Below, one piece after another: positions 1-7,362 of a DNA stretch of 33,084 nucleotides. The notes beneath the pieces are model-generated. The model was given only the letters and a program-made list of their open reading frames with translations. It was not told where the DNA came from and ran no database searches. This stretch comes from Thermoplasmatota archaeon (GTDB taxonomy: Archaea > Thermoplasmatota > E2 > DHVEG-1 > B18-G2): contig JAPDJO010000092.1 of the NCBI GenBank assembly GCA_029259115.1, positions 1 to 33,084 on the forward strand, given 5' to 3'. The translations under genes and the position numbers were made by a program. The first letter of the stretch is position 1. Each line of letters begins with the position of its first letter.

Positions 1-1
1 T

Positions 2-163
2 CCATATGAGGCGACTGCTGTTGCAATGAAGGCAATAGAGCAGGGAGTTGCAAGGAGAAAGCTGAGCAGACAAGAAATATATGAAATGGCTGAAGAAACA
101 ATAAAGTCAGCAAGAGAACAAACACAGATCTTGATGAAAGAAGGTCTCGTAAAGATGCCATGA
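2..163 (+). CDS. NAD(P)-dependent malic enzyme, C-terminal fragment
   Basis: This is the last 53 codons of a gene entering from the left; the window cuts it. The tail contains EATAVAMKAIEQGVARRKLS followed by an amphipathic helix and a KEGLV ending, which resembles the C-terminus of bacterial/archaeal-type malic enzyme (malate oxidative decarboxylation to pyruvate and CO2, cytoplasmic). The stop TGA at 161-163 overlaps the next start as ATGA, so the gene is translationally coupled to the DUF167 gene. With the PEPCK later in the window it would serve C3/C4 interconversion. The call rests only on tail similarity; the catalytic and NAD-binding parts are outside the window. Confidence 0.6.
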   Translation, partial: PYEATAVAMKAIEQGVARRKLSRQEIYEMAEETIKSAREQTQILMKEGLVKMP

Positions 164-453
164 TTGAAGATGCGTTGGAGGAAAGAGGAAGAGGATGCGT
201 TATTCACGTTAGAGTAAAAATAGGGAATAAGCGTCACTTTCCGGCTGGCTATGATGGGTGGAGAAAAAGGATATATCTGGAAATAGATGAAGAGCCAATA
301 AAAGGAAAAGCTAACAGAGCGATTGTGGAACTTCTGTCAGAGTATTTCGGTGTTAAAGAGGAGGATGTGGAGATAATCTATGGTGGGAAGAGCAGAGAGA
401 AAGGGATACTGATAAAAAGGAGCAAAACATACATTTTATCCAAGTTGAAATGA
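160..453 (+). CDS. DUF167 / YggU family protein
   Basis: A 97-residue protein of the YggU/DUF167 family (usual length about 75-100). The recognisable part is the second half: the I-KGKANRA motif near residues 48-55, a short helix, then VEIIYGGKSREKGILI, a strand-turn-strand typical of the family. Its biochemical function is not established. It begins within the stop codon of the malic-enzyme gene (ATGA) and its own TGA overlaps the start of the Toprim gene in the same way, so the three are probably one transcript with coupled translation. The association of DUF167 with a small Toprim protein suggests a nucleic-acid role, but that is inference. Confidence 0.85.
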   Translation: MIEDALEERGRGCVIHVRVKIGNKRHFPAGYDGWRKRIYLEIDEEPIKGKANRAIVELLSEYFGVKEEDVEIIYGGKSREKGILIKRSKTYILSKLK

Positions 454-857
454 ATTTCGAGGAATCCCTCGAAATGATAGAGAAAGCAATAGGAGATTTG
501 AGAGAGATAAACAGAGATGTGCCTGTGGTCGTTGAAGGAGAAAAAGATGAAACTGCTCTCAGAAAACTTGGTCTGGAAGGCACGATCATTGTAATCCAAC
601 GCGGAAAAAGGATTTCTGCACTCTGCGATTTTATCGCAGAGAATTATAAAGAGATCATCATACTAACGGATTGGGATAGAAAAGGGTGGCAACTTTACAG
701 GAAGATGGAAAAGAATCTGAAGGGTAGGACGAGATGTATAAATGATTATAGGTTGATACTTGCCAAATATTCTACGGTTAAAGACGTAGAAAGTATACCG
801 AGTTTTATTATGAGTATAAAAGAAAGGCTGGGCAGAAAGCTTGATCTTTCACCATAG
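450..857 (+). CDS. small Toprim-domain protein (UPF0292-like)
   Basis: A 135-residue protein consisting almost entirely of a Toprim fold. Residues 26-31 read VVVEGE, carrying the Toprim glutamate, and residues around 70-76 read ILTDWDRKG, the DxD motif that binds Mg2+ in topoisomerase/DnaG-type domains. Archaeal stand-alone Toprim proteins of this size (UPF0292, COG1658-like) are thought to act on nucleic acids or RNA maturation, but the substrate is unknown. The start is set by the ATGA overlap with the DUF167 gene. The 3' end overlaps the convergent rnhB gene by 9 bases, with no obvious terminator between them. Confidence 0.82.
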   Translation: MNFEESLEMIEKAIGDLREINRDVPVVVEGEKDETALRKLGLEGTIIVIQRGKRISALCDFIAENYKEIIILTDWDRKGWQLYRKMEKNLKGRTRCINDYRLILAKYSTVKDVESIPSFIMSIKERLGRKLDLSP

Positions 858-1508
858 CTTTGTTTGCTGATGAGATAGTCTCTTGACAGTTTTCCAAGAT
901 CTCCTAATATGTGGTGGCAAACTACCAAACCTTCTCTTCCACTCCTTAATAAACTTTATAGTAATTGGATCTGATGGATACCCACTACCTAGAGGAAGGT
1001 CCAGTTTCTCTCTCAACTCCTTTTCAATTTCTCTTACGAGTCTATCCCTCGTAGTTTTTGCAATTATTGATGCAGATGCAACTACCAAAAATTTTTCCTC
1101 AGCCTTGTGAGAGGATATTATTTTTGCATCAAAATCTATGCGTTTCTCCAGCTCTTTAGCAAATCTGTCTTCATTAACATCTGCAGAATCCACATAATAT
1201 ACATCAGATTTGAGGGATTTCATCACTTTACAGAAAGCCTCTACCTCTATCTCGTTTAACGTCATCCTGCTTCTAAGATTATCTATCTCTTCCGGGTGCA
1301 ATACCACAAGATTTATAGCTTTCGCTCTGCTCTTTATCATCTCTGCTAACCTTTCTCTTCTCTCTGGGGTGCATTTTTTCGAATCTTTTACCCCGATACC
1401 TTCCAGAACTTTCTCATCATCTACTTGAACACCAGCAACTACCAAAGGACCTATGACCGGTCCTCTTCCTGCTTCATCTATGCCACATATCATCCTGTTT
1501 CTATACAA
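849..1508 (-). CDS. rnhB: ribonuclease HII
   Basis: Removes RNA from RNA/DNA hybrids and incorporated ribonucleotides. The N-terminus carries CGIDEAGRGPVIGPLV, with the catalytic Asp and Glu of the RNase HII DEAGRG motif. Further along, YVDSADVN supplies another acidic residue, SIIAKTTRDR is the family's conserved Ser/Lys/Arg segment and GSGYPSDP is the late acidic motif. Length about 215-219 residues is normal. Start choice: the first ATG is at 1493 and gives the usual N-terminus, but a GAGGTG Shine-Dalgarno lies 5 nt before a TTG at 1508, so the five-residue longer form is plausible. It lies 30 nt downstream of the MGMT gene on the same strand and probably shares its transcript. Confidence 0.95.
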   Translation of the reverse strand: MYRNRMICGIDEAGRGPVIGPLVVAGVQVDDEKVLEGIGVKDSKKCTPERRERLAEMIKSRAKAINLVVLHPEEIDNLRSRMTLNEIEVEAFCKVMKSLKSDVYYVDSADVNEDRFAKELEKRIDFDAKIISSHKAEEKFLVVASASIIAKTTRDRLVREIEKELREKLDLPLGSGYPSDPITIKFIKEWKRRFGSLPPHIRRSWKTVKRLSHQQTKLW

Positions 1509-1538
1509 GTTTACACCTCAAATTATCAAGATGGGTCT

Positions 1539-2054
1539 TCAAATATCTACATGACATTTCAATCCTTCTATTTCCAAAAGTTTCCTCTTCACTTCTTTCC
1601 CTAGAGGATAAAATCCCATTAGCGAGCCACTTTTAGTGAGTAGACGATGACAAGGTATCAAAACTTGGAAAGGATTTCTCATCAATGTTATCAGAAGATC
1701 GGTGTATTTAACTCTAGCTATCTTTGCAATTTGGGAGTAAGTTGTTGTACTCCCTTTAGGGATATCCATGATCTTCTCGTAAACCTTCCTGTTCTTGTAC
1801 TCAAAATCAGGCAAAGTAAACCTCTTTCCCTCAATGACAACTTTTTTAATTTTCCTCTCAAGCCACTTTTCAAGTCTCGAACTCATTTTCATCTCTCCTT
1901 TCAAACCATGAAAATCTACGATTTTTTCCATGTGTCTTCTAGCTTTGTCTTCTGTGTAGTGCCAGGAGTAGGCTAGTATTTCTTCATCCGAGACCAGGAA
2001 CACTACCTTTATCTCGAAACCAAACAGGTTCATGTTCTCACTCAGGGAAGTCAT
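1539..2054 (-). CDS. ogt: methylated-DNA--protein-cysteine methyltransferase
   Basis: Suicide repair protein that transfers the O6-alkyl group from guanine to its own cysteine. The diagnostic IPCHR active site is present (Cys about residue 135 from the ATG at 2054), preceded by a helix-turn-helix segment (IPKGSTTTYSQIAKIA) and followed by GSLMGFYPLGKEVKRKLLEIEG, the usual C-terminal pattern. The N-terminal domain is divergent. The open frame extends to a TTG at 2081, but a TATA-like element at 2072-2083 would then sit inside the gene, so I prefer the ATG at 2054. It is divergent from rlmH and upstream of rnhB on the same strand, 30 nt apart, so a small DNA-repair operon is likely. Confidence 0.9.
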   Translation of the reverse strand: MTSLSENMNLFGFEIKVVFLVSDEEILAYSWHYTEDKARRHMEKIVDFHGLKGEMKMSSRLEKWLERKIKKVVIEGKRFTLPDFEYKNRKVYEKIMDIPKGSTTTYSQIAKIARVKYTDLLITLMRNPFQVLIPCHRLLTKSGSLMGFYPLGKEVKRKLLEIEGLKCHVDI

Positions 2055-2071
2055 TAGATAAATGATAGAAC

Positions 2072-2083
2072 CTTTTATCAATC
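2072..2083. promoter_or_regulatory. shared TATA-like element for rlmH and MGMT
   Basis: On the + strand the segment reads cttttatcaatc and lies 23-34 nt before the rlmH ATG. On the - strand the same bases read gattgataaaag and lie about 18-29 nt before the MGMT ATG at 2054. The divergent starts are only 51 nt apart, so one AT-rich element may serve both directions or two preinitiation complexes may compete. Confidence 0.4.
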
Positions 2084-2105
2084 TATCAATCCCTAACAGA
2101 TTGCA

Positions 2106-2525
2106 ATGAAGATAGATATAGTGTGTGTAGGGAAAGTTAGAGAGAAATTTTTCAGGGATGCAGTCGAAGAATATCTAACTAGATTAAGAAGATTTGTTCA
2201 AATAGATGTATCAGAAACGGATGATGCGAGCAAAATCGAGGGGTTGCTTGAAGGAAAAGATTTTGTCATAATTCTGGATGAAAAGGGGAAGGAAATGGAT
2301 TCTTTCCAATTTGCAGAACTAATGAGAAATCTTTCTCTATCAAAGAAGAATGTTTGCTTTGTTTTAGGAGGTTGGAAAGGTCTGGATGATGAGATTAAAA
2401 AGAAAGCAAACCTAGTGTGGTCTTTATCAAAACTTACCTTTCCCTATCAGCTGGCCAGGCTATTGCTGCTGGAACAGATCTATAGAGCATTTACCATTAT
2501 CAAAGGGATAGACTATCATAAGTGA
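2106..2525 (+). CDS. rlmH: 23S rRNA (pseudouridine1915-N3)-methyltransferase RlmH
   Basis: A SPOUT-class methyltransferase that methylates pseudouridine in helix 69 of 23S rRNA. The N-terminus MKIDIVCVGKVREKFF, the central VIILDEKGKEMDSFQFAE, the glycine-rich SAM-binding turn FVLGGWKGLDD and the C-terminal LSKLTFPYQLARLLLLEQIYRA...YHK are all family signatures. Its 139 residues are slightly shorter than the about 155 of bacterial RlmH. The start is the ATG behind a TATA element at the right distance for a leaderless mRNA. It stands alone, divergent from the MGMT gene. RlmH has a patchy distribution in archaea, so it is a useful phylogenetic marker here. Confidence 0.93.
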   Translation: MKIDIVCVGKVREKFFRDAVEEYLTRLRRFVQIDVSETDDASKIEGLLEGKDFVIILDEKGKEMDSFQFAELMRNLSLSKKNVCFVLGGWKGLDDEIKKKANLVWSLSKLTFPYQLARLLLLEQIYRAFTIIKGIDYHK

Positions 2526-2534
2526 TTTAAATAT
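2526..2534 (+). promoter_or_regulatory. TATA box for the PKD-like secreted protein
   Basis: The sequence tttaaatat lies just past the rlmH stop codon and about 32-40 nt before the ATG at 2566. A purine-rich Shine-Dalgarno-like gggggatgat at 2553-2562 sits between the predicted transcription start and that ATG. Confidence 0.5.
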
Positions 2535-2565
2535 GCTGATAAATTTCCTACCGGGGGATGATTAA

Positions 2566-3037
2566 ATGAGAAAAAATACCGTTCCTAGCTATAGTGTTGA
2601 TAATGAGTGTAGCTTTACCCATAACACATGGAAAAATTTCTCAAAAAATCTCATTTAACAATCCACCAAATCCACCAGAGATTAGTGGTCCAACAGAATG
2701 CGAGATATGGAGGTCCTACACATACACCATAACAATAACGGATCCTGATGACAATCCTATGACCAAACTGAAAGTGGGCTTTGGAGACGGTACCGAAGTT
2801 TTACTTTTGGCAAGCAGTTGTTGTCCATGGCCATCGGGCACGGAACTATCAGTTTCTCATAGATGGAAAAGGTTGGGTGATTTCACTGTAAGAGCTAAAG
2901 TTATGGATGTTGTAGGAGAGTGGAGTGACTGGGGATATCTAAATATACACGTAGCAAAAGTAAAACAGCCCATCCTTAAATTCAAAACAGAGAGGCTCTT
3001 GTCTCCTCTGTTCAGCCATCTATTTTCATTTTTCTAA
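2566..3037 (+). CDS. secreted PKD-like domain protein, apparent frameshift in signal peptide
   Basis: The open frame runs from a GTG at 2594 and encodes a PKD-like beta-sandwich: YTYTITITDPDDNP, VGFGDGTE, HRWKRLGDFTVRAKVMD and WSDWG are the classic PKD strand motifs, within residues about 35-125. From 2594 the protein starts in the middle of a hydrophobic stretch. A well-placed ATG at 2566, with TATA box and Shine-Dalgarno, reads MRK then enters the wrong frame. Removing one A from the six-A run at 2571-2576 gives MRKIPFLAIVLIMSVALP, a textbook signal peptide. I therefore treat 2566 as the true start with a one-base frameshift (sequencing error, mutation or slippage). The C-terminus lacks a membrane anchor. 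Function is unknown, probably cell-surface. Confidence 0.65.
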
Positions 3038-3067
3038 TCTTTTGGAAATCTGCTTTAAACCAAAACT

Positions 3068-3077
3068 AATTTATACA
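3068..3077 (+). promoter_or_regulatory. TATA box for tRNA-Thr
   Basis: The sequence aatttataca lies 28-37 nt upstream of the mature tRNA 5' end, the normal archaeal spacing. A second AT-rich stretch (ttatttataag, 3091-3101) is too close to the tRNA to direct it. Confidence 0.5.
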
Positions 3078-3104
3078 CTTCAAATCGTAGTTATTTATAA
3101 GCTT

Positions 3105-3177
3105 GCCGGCGTAGCTCAGCTGGTAGAGCGGGTGACTCGTAATCACCAGGTCGAGGGTTCAAATCCCTCCGCCGGCT
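3105..3177 (+). tRNA. tRNA-Thr (anticodon CGT)
   Basis: A complete cloverleaf of 73 nt: acceptor GCCGGCG paired with CGCCGGC, D arm GCTC/GAGC, anticodon stem GGTGA/TCACC with loop CTCGTAA giving anticodon CGT, and T arm GAGGG/CCCTC with loop TTCAAAT. The discriminator is T, as expected for archaeal tRNA-Thr. No intron and no encoded CCA. The next coding start is only two bases after the discriminator (see the adjacent gene). Confidence 0.97.
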
Positions 3178-3179
3178 TA

Positions 3180-3845
3180 ATGAAATTAGAACTAGAGAAC
3201 CTGCTTGGGTTTGCGGAAAATGTGGGAAAGGAGATTTATGCCTTTGCCATGAATTATTTTTATTTCCTCGTAATAGTTGTAATTCTAATATTAGCAATAT
3301 ACACAGCCAAAAAAATTAGAAGAATCTTGCTGGTGAAGGTTCTTGAAAGAGCATGTATCAAAAAGAAAGGAACCGTCAGTTCGAAAAAAGAGATCTACAT
3401 GACCTATAACTATGGGAAGGTTCCCATAAAGGTATGTTTCTATAAGAGAGGGAGACATCAGCCTACAAGAACAGAGATAACTTGTGAACTGAAATTGAAA
3501 AAGAATGTTCTATTTATGATCAAAAGGAGAGGATTTAGAACCACGATAGATTATAGAAAACTTGAACCGATTCACTGGAAGGGGATTGATGAACTTTATG
3601 AGGTTAGAGGAAATGATGAATATTTTATGGTGAAACTACTCGATGATAACCTAAAGGGTAAGATCTTCATGCTAAGAGATAAGATAATGCAGATTAGTTT
3701 AACAGGCAGTGTGTATGATAAGCATGAATTGAAGATCATAGTTAGAGGCATAATAAAAAGAGAGGAGGAATTTAAGAGGATTTTTGATTTGGTTGAATTT
3801 TTGATAAATAGAGTTAGGGAGCCCAGCTTAATTCCTATAGGTTAG
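3180..3845 (+). CDS. unknown single-pass membrane protein
   Basis: I do not recognise this 221-residue protein. Residues about 24-43 (NYFYFLVIVVILILAIYTAKK) form one strong transmembrane helix followed by positive charges, so the roughly 175-residue C-terminal part should be cytoplasmic. That part is basic and beta-rich, with no recognisable catalytic motif. The open frame extends upstream through the tRNA-Thr gene, but the ATG at 3180, two bases after the tRNA, is the only sensible start that keeps the N-terminal helix. No TATA box or Shine-Dalgarno lies between, so the mRNA is probably made by processing of a tRNA-mRNA precursor. The 3' end overlaps the convergent secreted-protein gene by four bases. 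Confidence 0.75.
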   Translation: MKLELENLLGFAENVGKEIYAFAMNYFYFLVIVVILILAIYTAKKIRRILLVKVLERACIKKKGTVSSKKEIYMTYNYGKVPIKVCFYKRGRHQPTRTEITCELKLKKNVLFMIKRRGFRTTIDYRKLEPIHWKGIDELYEVRGNDEYFMVKLLDDNLKGKIFMLRDKIMQISLTGSVYDKHELKIIVRGIIKREEEFKRIFDLVEFLINRVREPSLIPIG

Positions 3846-4222
3846 GAGTATTTTGTTACACTTATTCGGTATGCAACTCCTATGATTACTGTCTTTCCAG
3901 TTGCTTTTACAGGGAATATCAGACCTATGAAATATCCTCTAGATGTCGATCCTCTAATTTCTCCTCTATACCTACATATTCCGGCTCTTCCTATACAAAA
4001 ACATGTGCCCGGATTGAAATGAAAGCTTATCTTGTCGTAGGTCATGGGTAGTCCTCTCTTGTTTGCATGAGCGTAATCAACGCTTACGCTACCTTTTCCT
4101 CTTGCTATAACAATACAGTTCATACTTTCGAAGTGTTGATCCTTTGCTTGAATATTGCTAGCTATCTGCAAAAATGGTGTTGATAGCATGAGTAGAGAGA
4201 GTAATATGGCCACATGCCTCAT
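3842..4222 (-). CDS. small secreted cysteine-containing protein, unknown
   Basis: A 126-residue protein starting MRHVAILLSLLMLSTPFLQI, a clear signal peptide with likely cleavage near NIQA. The mature part has four cysteines (one in MNCIV, two in GTCFCIG, one in GICRYRG), suggesting disulfides outside the cell, and beta-rich segments with no family I can name. An upstream TTG at 4234 extends the frame by four residues, but the ATG fits the signal peptide. It shares the intergenic region with the divergent methyltransferase gene, and its stop codon overlaps the neighbour's stop in a 4-bp stop-stop arrangement. Confidence 0.65.
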   Translation of the reverse strand: MRHVAILLSLLMLSTPFLQIASNIQAKDQHFESMNCIVIARGKGSVSVDYAHANKRGLPMTYDKISFHFNPGTCFCIGRAGICRYRGEIRGSTSRGYFIGLIFPVKATGKTVIIGVAYRISVTKYS

Positions 4223-4234
4223 ACAAATCCCCAA

Positions 4235-4244
4235 CTATAAATAG
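4235..4244 (+). promoter_or_regulatory. palindromic TATA element between divergent genes
   Basis: The sequence ctataaatag is a near-palindrome that reads as a TATA box on both strands. It is 25-34 nt before the methyltransferase ATG at 4269, an ideal spacing. For the minus-strand secreted protein (ATG 4222) it is rather close, so that gene may instead use the aataaaag element near 4253-4260. Confidence 0.5.
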
Positions 4245-4268
4245 TCAAAAGACTTTTATTCCTTTCCT

Positions 4269-5444
4269 ATGAAAATTAACGAAATGAACAGCATCGTGGA
4301 TAAAATTGTAAATTTGATAAGAAGAGGTTACAGTAGGGGTAAAATTGTATCAGAAATGATTGAGGATGTTGGAATTTTTAGCAAGGAGAAGTTATTCGAG
4401 ATAGCGAAGTGCAGAATAAAAGCTAAAGAAAAGTTTGGTGATCTTTCAAATAAACTTTTCTTTGATGAAGAAGGATTGAGATACTCGACGCCGCCAGTTA
4501 TAGCCAAATATAGAGCCGAAAGGTTGCAGGCAAAGGTTATCGCTGATGTTAGTTGTGGCGTTGGTATCCAAGCTCTCTACTTTGCTATGATGAGCGAGAA
4601 GGTAATAGCTGTAGAAAAGGATCTGGTTAGACTGGAATTGGCTAAACTAAATGCCGAGAGCCTAGGTATAGAGAATATAGAGTTTATACACGGAGATGCT
4701 CTATCGAAAGGTGTTATAAACAGAGTAAAAGCAGATGTTATCTTCTCTGATCCAGCCAGAAAACCAGAAGAACCAGTGAGAACATTAGAGACTCTCGAAC
4801 CTTCCCCAGTGAAGATATACCAAATTTATAGAAAGATTACAGATGAGATAGCTTTTGAGTTACCTCCGCAGATTTCAAGAGAAAATATCATTATTGATGG
4901 AGAGAAAGAATACACCTCTCTAGATTTTAGATTGAATAGATTAGCTCTATACACTGGTCCTTTGAAATCTTGCGATGTATCTGCAATATCTCTTCCCAGT
5001 AAAGAAAGGATAAGCAATGATATCGAAAAGATCAGTTTGGAAACGAGAGAAACCCCTCTTAGATACATATACGAGGTCGATCCAACTATAGCAAAAGCTG
5101 ATCTTCTGGAGAATTTAGCCGGAAAGATCAACTTTAAAGGATTTATTCTTAATAAGGATAAAAGGAGGACATTGCTTACATCTAGAGAGAAATACATTTC
5201 TAGCTTTCTTAGATGCTACAACCTTCTGGATTTTTGTAAATTCGATTTGGCAGAGATAAAATCGAACCTAAAATATCTCGATGCAGGCAAAGTTACTCTT
5301 AGGGTAGAGATAGATCCTAAGAAATACTGGAATGTTAGGAAGGAAATAGAAAGAGATCTGTCTGGAGATAGGAAGGTCATGCTTTTCAAAGTGGGAGATT
5401 ATGCAATCATTGTTGAGAAAACAGATTTATATAATTCAACTTAA
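4269..5444 (+). CDS. class I SAM-dependent methyltransferase, THUMP-like C-terminal part
   Basis: A 391-residue protein. Residues about 90-145 hold the Rossmann methyltransferase core: IADVSCGVGIQ is motif I for SAM binding, VIAVEKD the acidic motif II, IEFIHGDAL motif III, and FSDPAR (160-164) the catalytic loop. The DPAR sequence is characteristic of a family whose C-terminal region is called THUMP-like; here residues about 280-390 would fill that role. The N-terminal 70 residues are helical. Nucleic-acid (tRNA or rRNA) methylation is likely by family analogy, but the target base cannot be read from sequence. It is probably transcribed leaderless from the TATA at 4235-4244. Confidence 0.72.
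   Translation: MKINEMNSIVDKIVNLIRRGYSRGKIVSEMIEDVGIFSKEKLFEIAKCRIKAKEKFGDLSNKLFFDEEGLRYSTPPVIAKYRAERLQAKVIADVSCGVGIQALYFAMMSEKVIAVEKDLVRLELAKLNAESLGIENIEFIHGDALSKGVINRVKADVIFSDPARKPEEPVRTLETLEPSPVKIYQIYRKITDEIAFELPPQISRENIIIDGEKEYTSLDFRLNRLALYTGPLKSCDVSAISLPSKERISNDIEKISLETRETPLRYIYEVDPTIAKADLLENLAGKINFKGFILNKDKRRTLLTSREKYISSFLRCYNLLDFCKFDLAEIKSNLKYLDAGKVTLRVEIDPKKYWNVRKEIERDLSGDRKVMLFKVGDYAIIVEKTDLYNST
5426..5433 (+). promoter_or_regulatory. TATA box for the beta-helix/metalloprotease gene
   Basis: The sequence tttatata lies inside the last codons of the methyltransferase gene, 22-29 nt before the GTG start at 5455, indicating a separate promoter and a leaderless transcript. Confidence 0.5.
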
Positions 5445-5454
5445 TATTTAATCC

Positions 5455-7362
5455 GTGAAAGGATTGCTAACTCTCTTGGCGTTACTCTTGCTTTTACCGT
5501 TACCTGTTCAACAGATCGATACCGAAAATGTTATTACAGCTCATTGCAAAATAGATATCTCAAGTGAAGTTTTTCTGTCCCCTGTAGGAAGAGACAGAAT
5601 AATACTTGCGCCTGGCGTGCACAAGGAGCATATCTGTGTAAATAGATCTGTTGAGATCATCGGAAATAACTCAATAATAGATGGTTCATTTAACTCCACA
5701 GTTCTAGAAATAAACTCGAATAATGTAGTTATTAGGAATTTGACTATAACAAATGCAGGCGGAAAGAAAAACGATGCCTTGGTAAAAATAAACTCAGATA
5801 ATGTCATCCTTGACAATTGTACTATCTTTAACGCTAGAAATGGAGTGATAATAAATGGAAGAAATGTGAAAATAAAAAATTGTCTTTTCTACAGACTGGG
5901 TATAGGTGTAAGGATAAATAGTTCTGGTAGTATAGTATCTGGTTCTTTTTTCAGGAATTGTGGCATCTCCATTTATGTATCGAATAGCGAAGCAAATAGA
6001 ATATACAACTGCTCTTTCCTGTTCAATGGGATATCAGTGCTTTTAGAGAAATCAAGATTCAATATCCTTGAAAATCTAACAATACGTTGTAGCAACGAGA
6101 ATCAAGGAGGGATTTTATTAGATAGGTCCATCGATAACAAAATCCTGAATACTTCTTTGATATCAAACGGCTTTGCCCTTAGGCTGTATAGGTCTCATAG
6201 AAATCTCATCGAAAATGTGTACTTCAAACTAAACAAACAGGCTCTAGATCTGATCTTGTCTAATTTTAACAAGATAGAAAAATGCAATTTTACCAAGAAC
6301 AATCTAGCTGTGCTTATAGATAAAGCTTTCTTTAATTCTCTACACTACTCAAATTTCATAGGGCAGAAAAGTAATAACATTTTAGGGAGAAAAAGCGGGA
6401 TATTGGATGCAAGATTCAACTTTTGGAAAGAAAAGAAGGTAAAGAGTTTGGTGATTTTGAGCTATATTACCTTCTTCCCTTGGTTAAAACATCCTGTACA
6501 TCTTCCAAGATTTAAGGATAATTTGACATCTCCAGAGATTCCAAATCTTATAATTAACTTCACTTTTTCCAACGATACAGATGGGGATGGATGTAAAGAT
6601 GATTGGGAAGTAAGATGGGGCTATGATCCCCAGAGACGGGATGATCACTACGATCTAGATCCCGATGGAGATGGTTTATCGAATGTAGAAGAGTGCATAG
6701 CTGAAAAATGGGGAGCAAATCCTTTCAGGAAAGATATCTTCATAGAGATGGATTGGATGAAAGATGACTATAAATTGAAGGAGAGATACAAAAAGAAGTT
6801 ATTGGAGGTCTTCGATAATCACAATATAACGTTACACATAGATGATGGTTGTATGGGTGGAGGGGAGAAAGTAGAAATGAAGAAGATTCTCTCCTATCCA
6901 GATCTCATAGACATCTACTGGGATCATTTTCTAAACAATAACCCAAACAACCAGAGGAAAGGGATATTTAGATATGTCTTGCTCTGTCATGATATGCCCG
7001 GAAAGATAGCTGGCGGCTTCTGCTTTGTCGGTTGGAATACTATAGATAGCTATACGGTAGCGGTTGGATATAACAGGAGACAGCTTCCCAGATTCTGGGC
7101 AGACTTTGTGACAGCTACAGTTATCATGCATGAACTGGGACATACCATGGGTTTATTTTATCGTAAGTTTGAAGGTATAGACAACTATAGTTGTCAGAAT
7201 CTTTTGCCAGGAACTTGGAAGTTTAGAAACTATAAGAGTTGTATGAATTATTTCTACACTTGGTTCTTGCTTGATTATTCAAATGGAAAAAATGGCAGGA
7301 AGGATTTTGATGACTGGAGCAACTTAGATCTTTCTTACTTTAAAGATGAGGATTTTTGCTAA
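5455..7362 (+). CDS. secreted beta-helix / calcium-repeat / zinc metalloprotease fusion
   Basis: A 635-residue exported protein. Residues 1-20 are a Leu-rich signal peptide (GTG start behind a TATA box). Residues about 60-330 are a right-handed parallel beta-helix of the NosD/pectate-lyase type: repeated N-rich turns such as NNVVIRNLTI, DNVILDNCTI and NVKIKNCLF. Residues about 374-420 hold thrombospondin-3-like calcium repeats (DTDGDG, DPDGDG), followed by the KDIFIEMDWM segment common in archaeal surface metallopeptidases. Residues 559-566 are HELGHTMG with a downstream CMNY that may be the Met-turn. The usual third zinc ligand of HExxHxxGxxH is a Tyr here. It is likely a cell-surface peptidase or adhesin; catalysis is unproven. 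It ends in a 4-bp stop-stop overlap with the convergent phosphoesterase. Confidence 0.85.
   Translation: MKGLLTLLALLLLLPLPVQQIDTENVITAHCKIDISSEVFLSPVGRDRIILAPGVHKEHICVNRSVEIIGNNSIIDGSFNSTVLEINSNNVVIRNLTITNAGGKKNDALVKINSDNVILDNCTIFNARNGVIINGRNVKIKNCLFYRLGIGVRINSSGSIVSGSFFRNCGISIYVSNSEANRIYNCSFLFNGISVLLEKSRFNILENLTIRCSNENQGGILLDRSIDNKILNTSLISNGFALRLYRSHRNLIENVYFKLNKQALDLILSNFNKIEKCNFTKNNLAVLIDKAFFNSLHYSNFIGQKSNNILGRKSGILDARFNFWKEKKVKSLVILSYITFFPWLKHPVHLPRFKDNLTSPEIPNLIINFTFSNDTDGDGCKDDWEVRWGYDPQRRDDHYDLDPDGDGLSNVEECIAEKWGANPFRKDIFIEMDWMKDDYKLKERYKKKLLEVFDNHNITLHIDDGCMGGGEKVEMKKILSYPDLIDIYWDHFLNNNPNNQRKGIFRYVLLCHDMPGKIAGGFCFVGWNTIDSYTVAVGYNRRQLPRFWADFVTATVIMHELGHTMGLFYRKFEGIDNYSCQNLLPGTWKFRNYKSCMNYFYTWFLLDYSNGKNGRKDFDDWSNLDLSYFKDEDFC

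Noticed and set aside
3042..3179. Upstream extension of the membrane-protein frame through tRNA-Thr
   Set aside because: The frame is open because of the tRNA sequence; a perfect cloverleaf occupies it, and the translated part is not protein-like.
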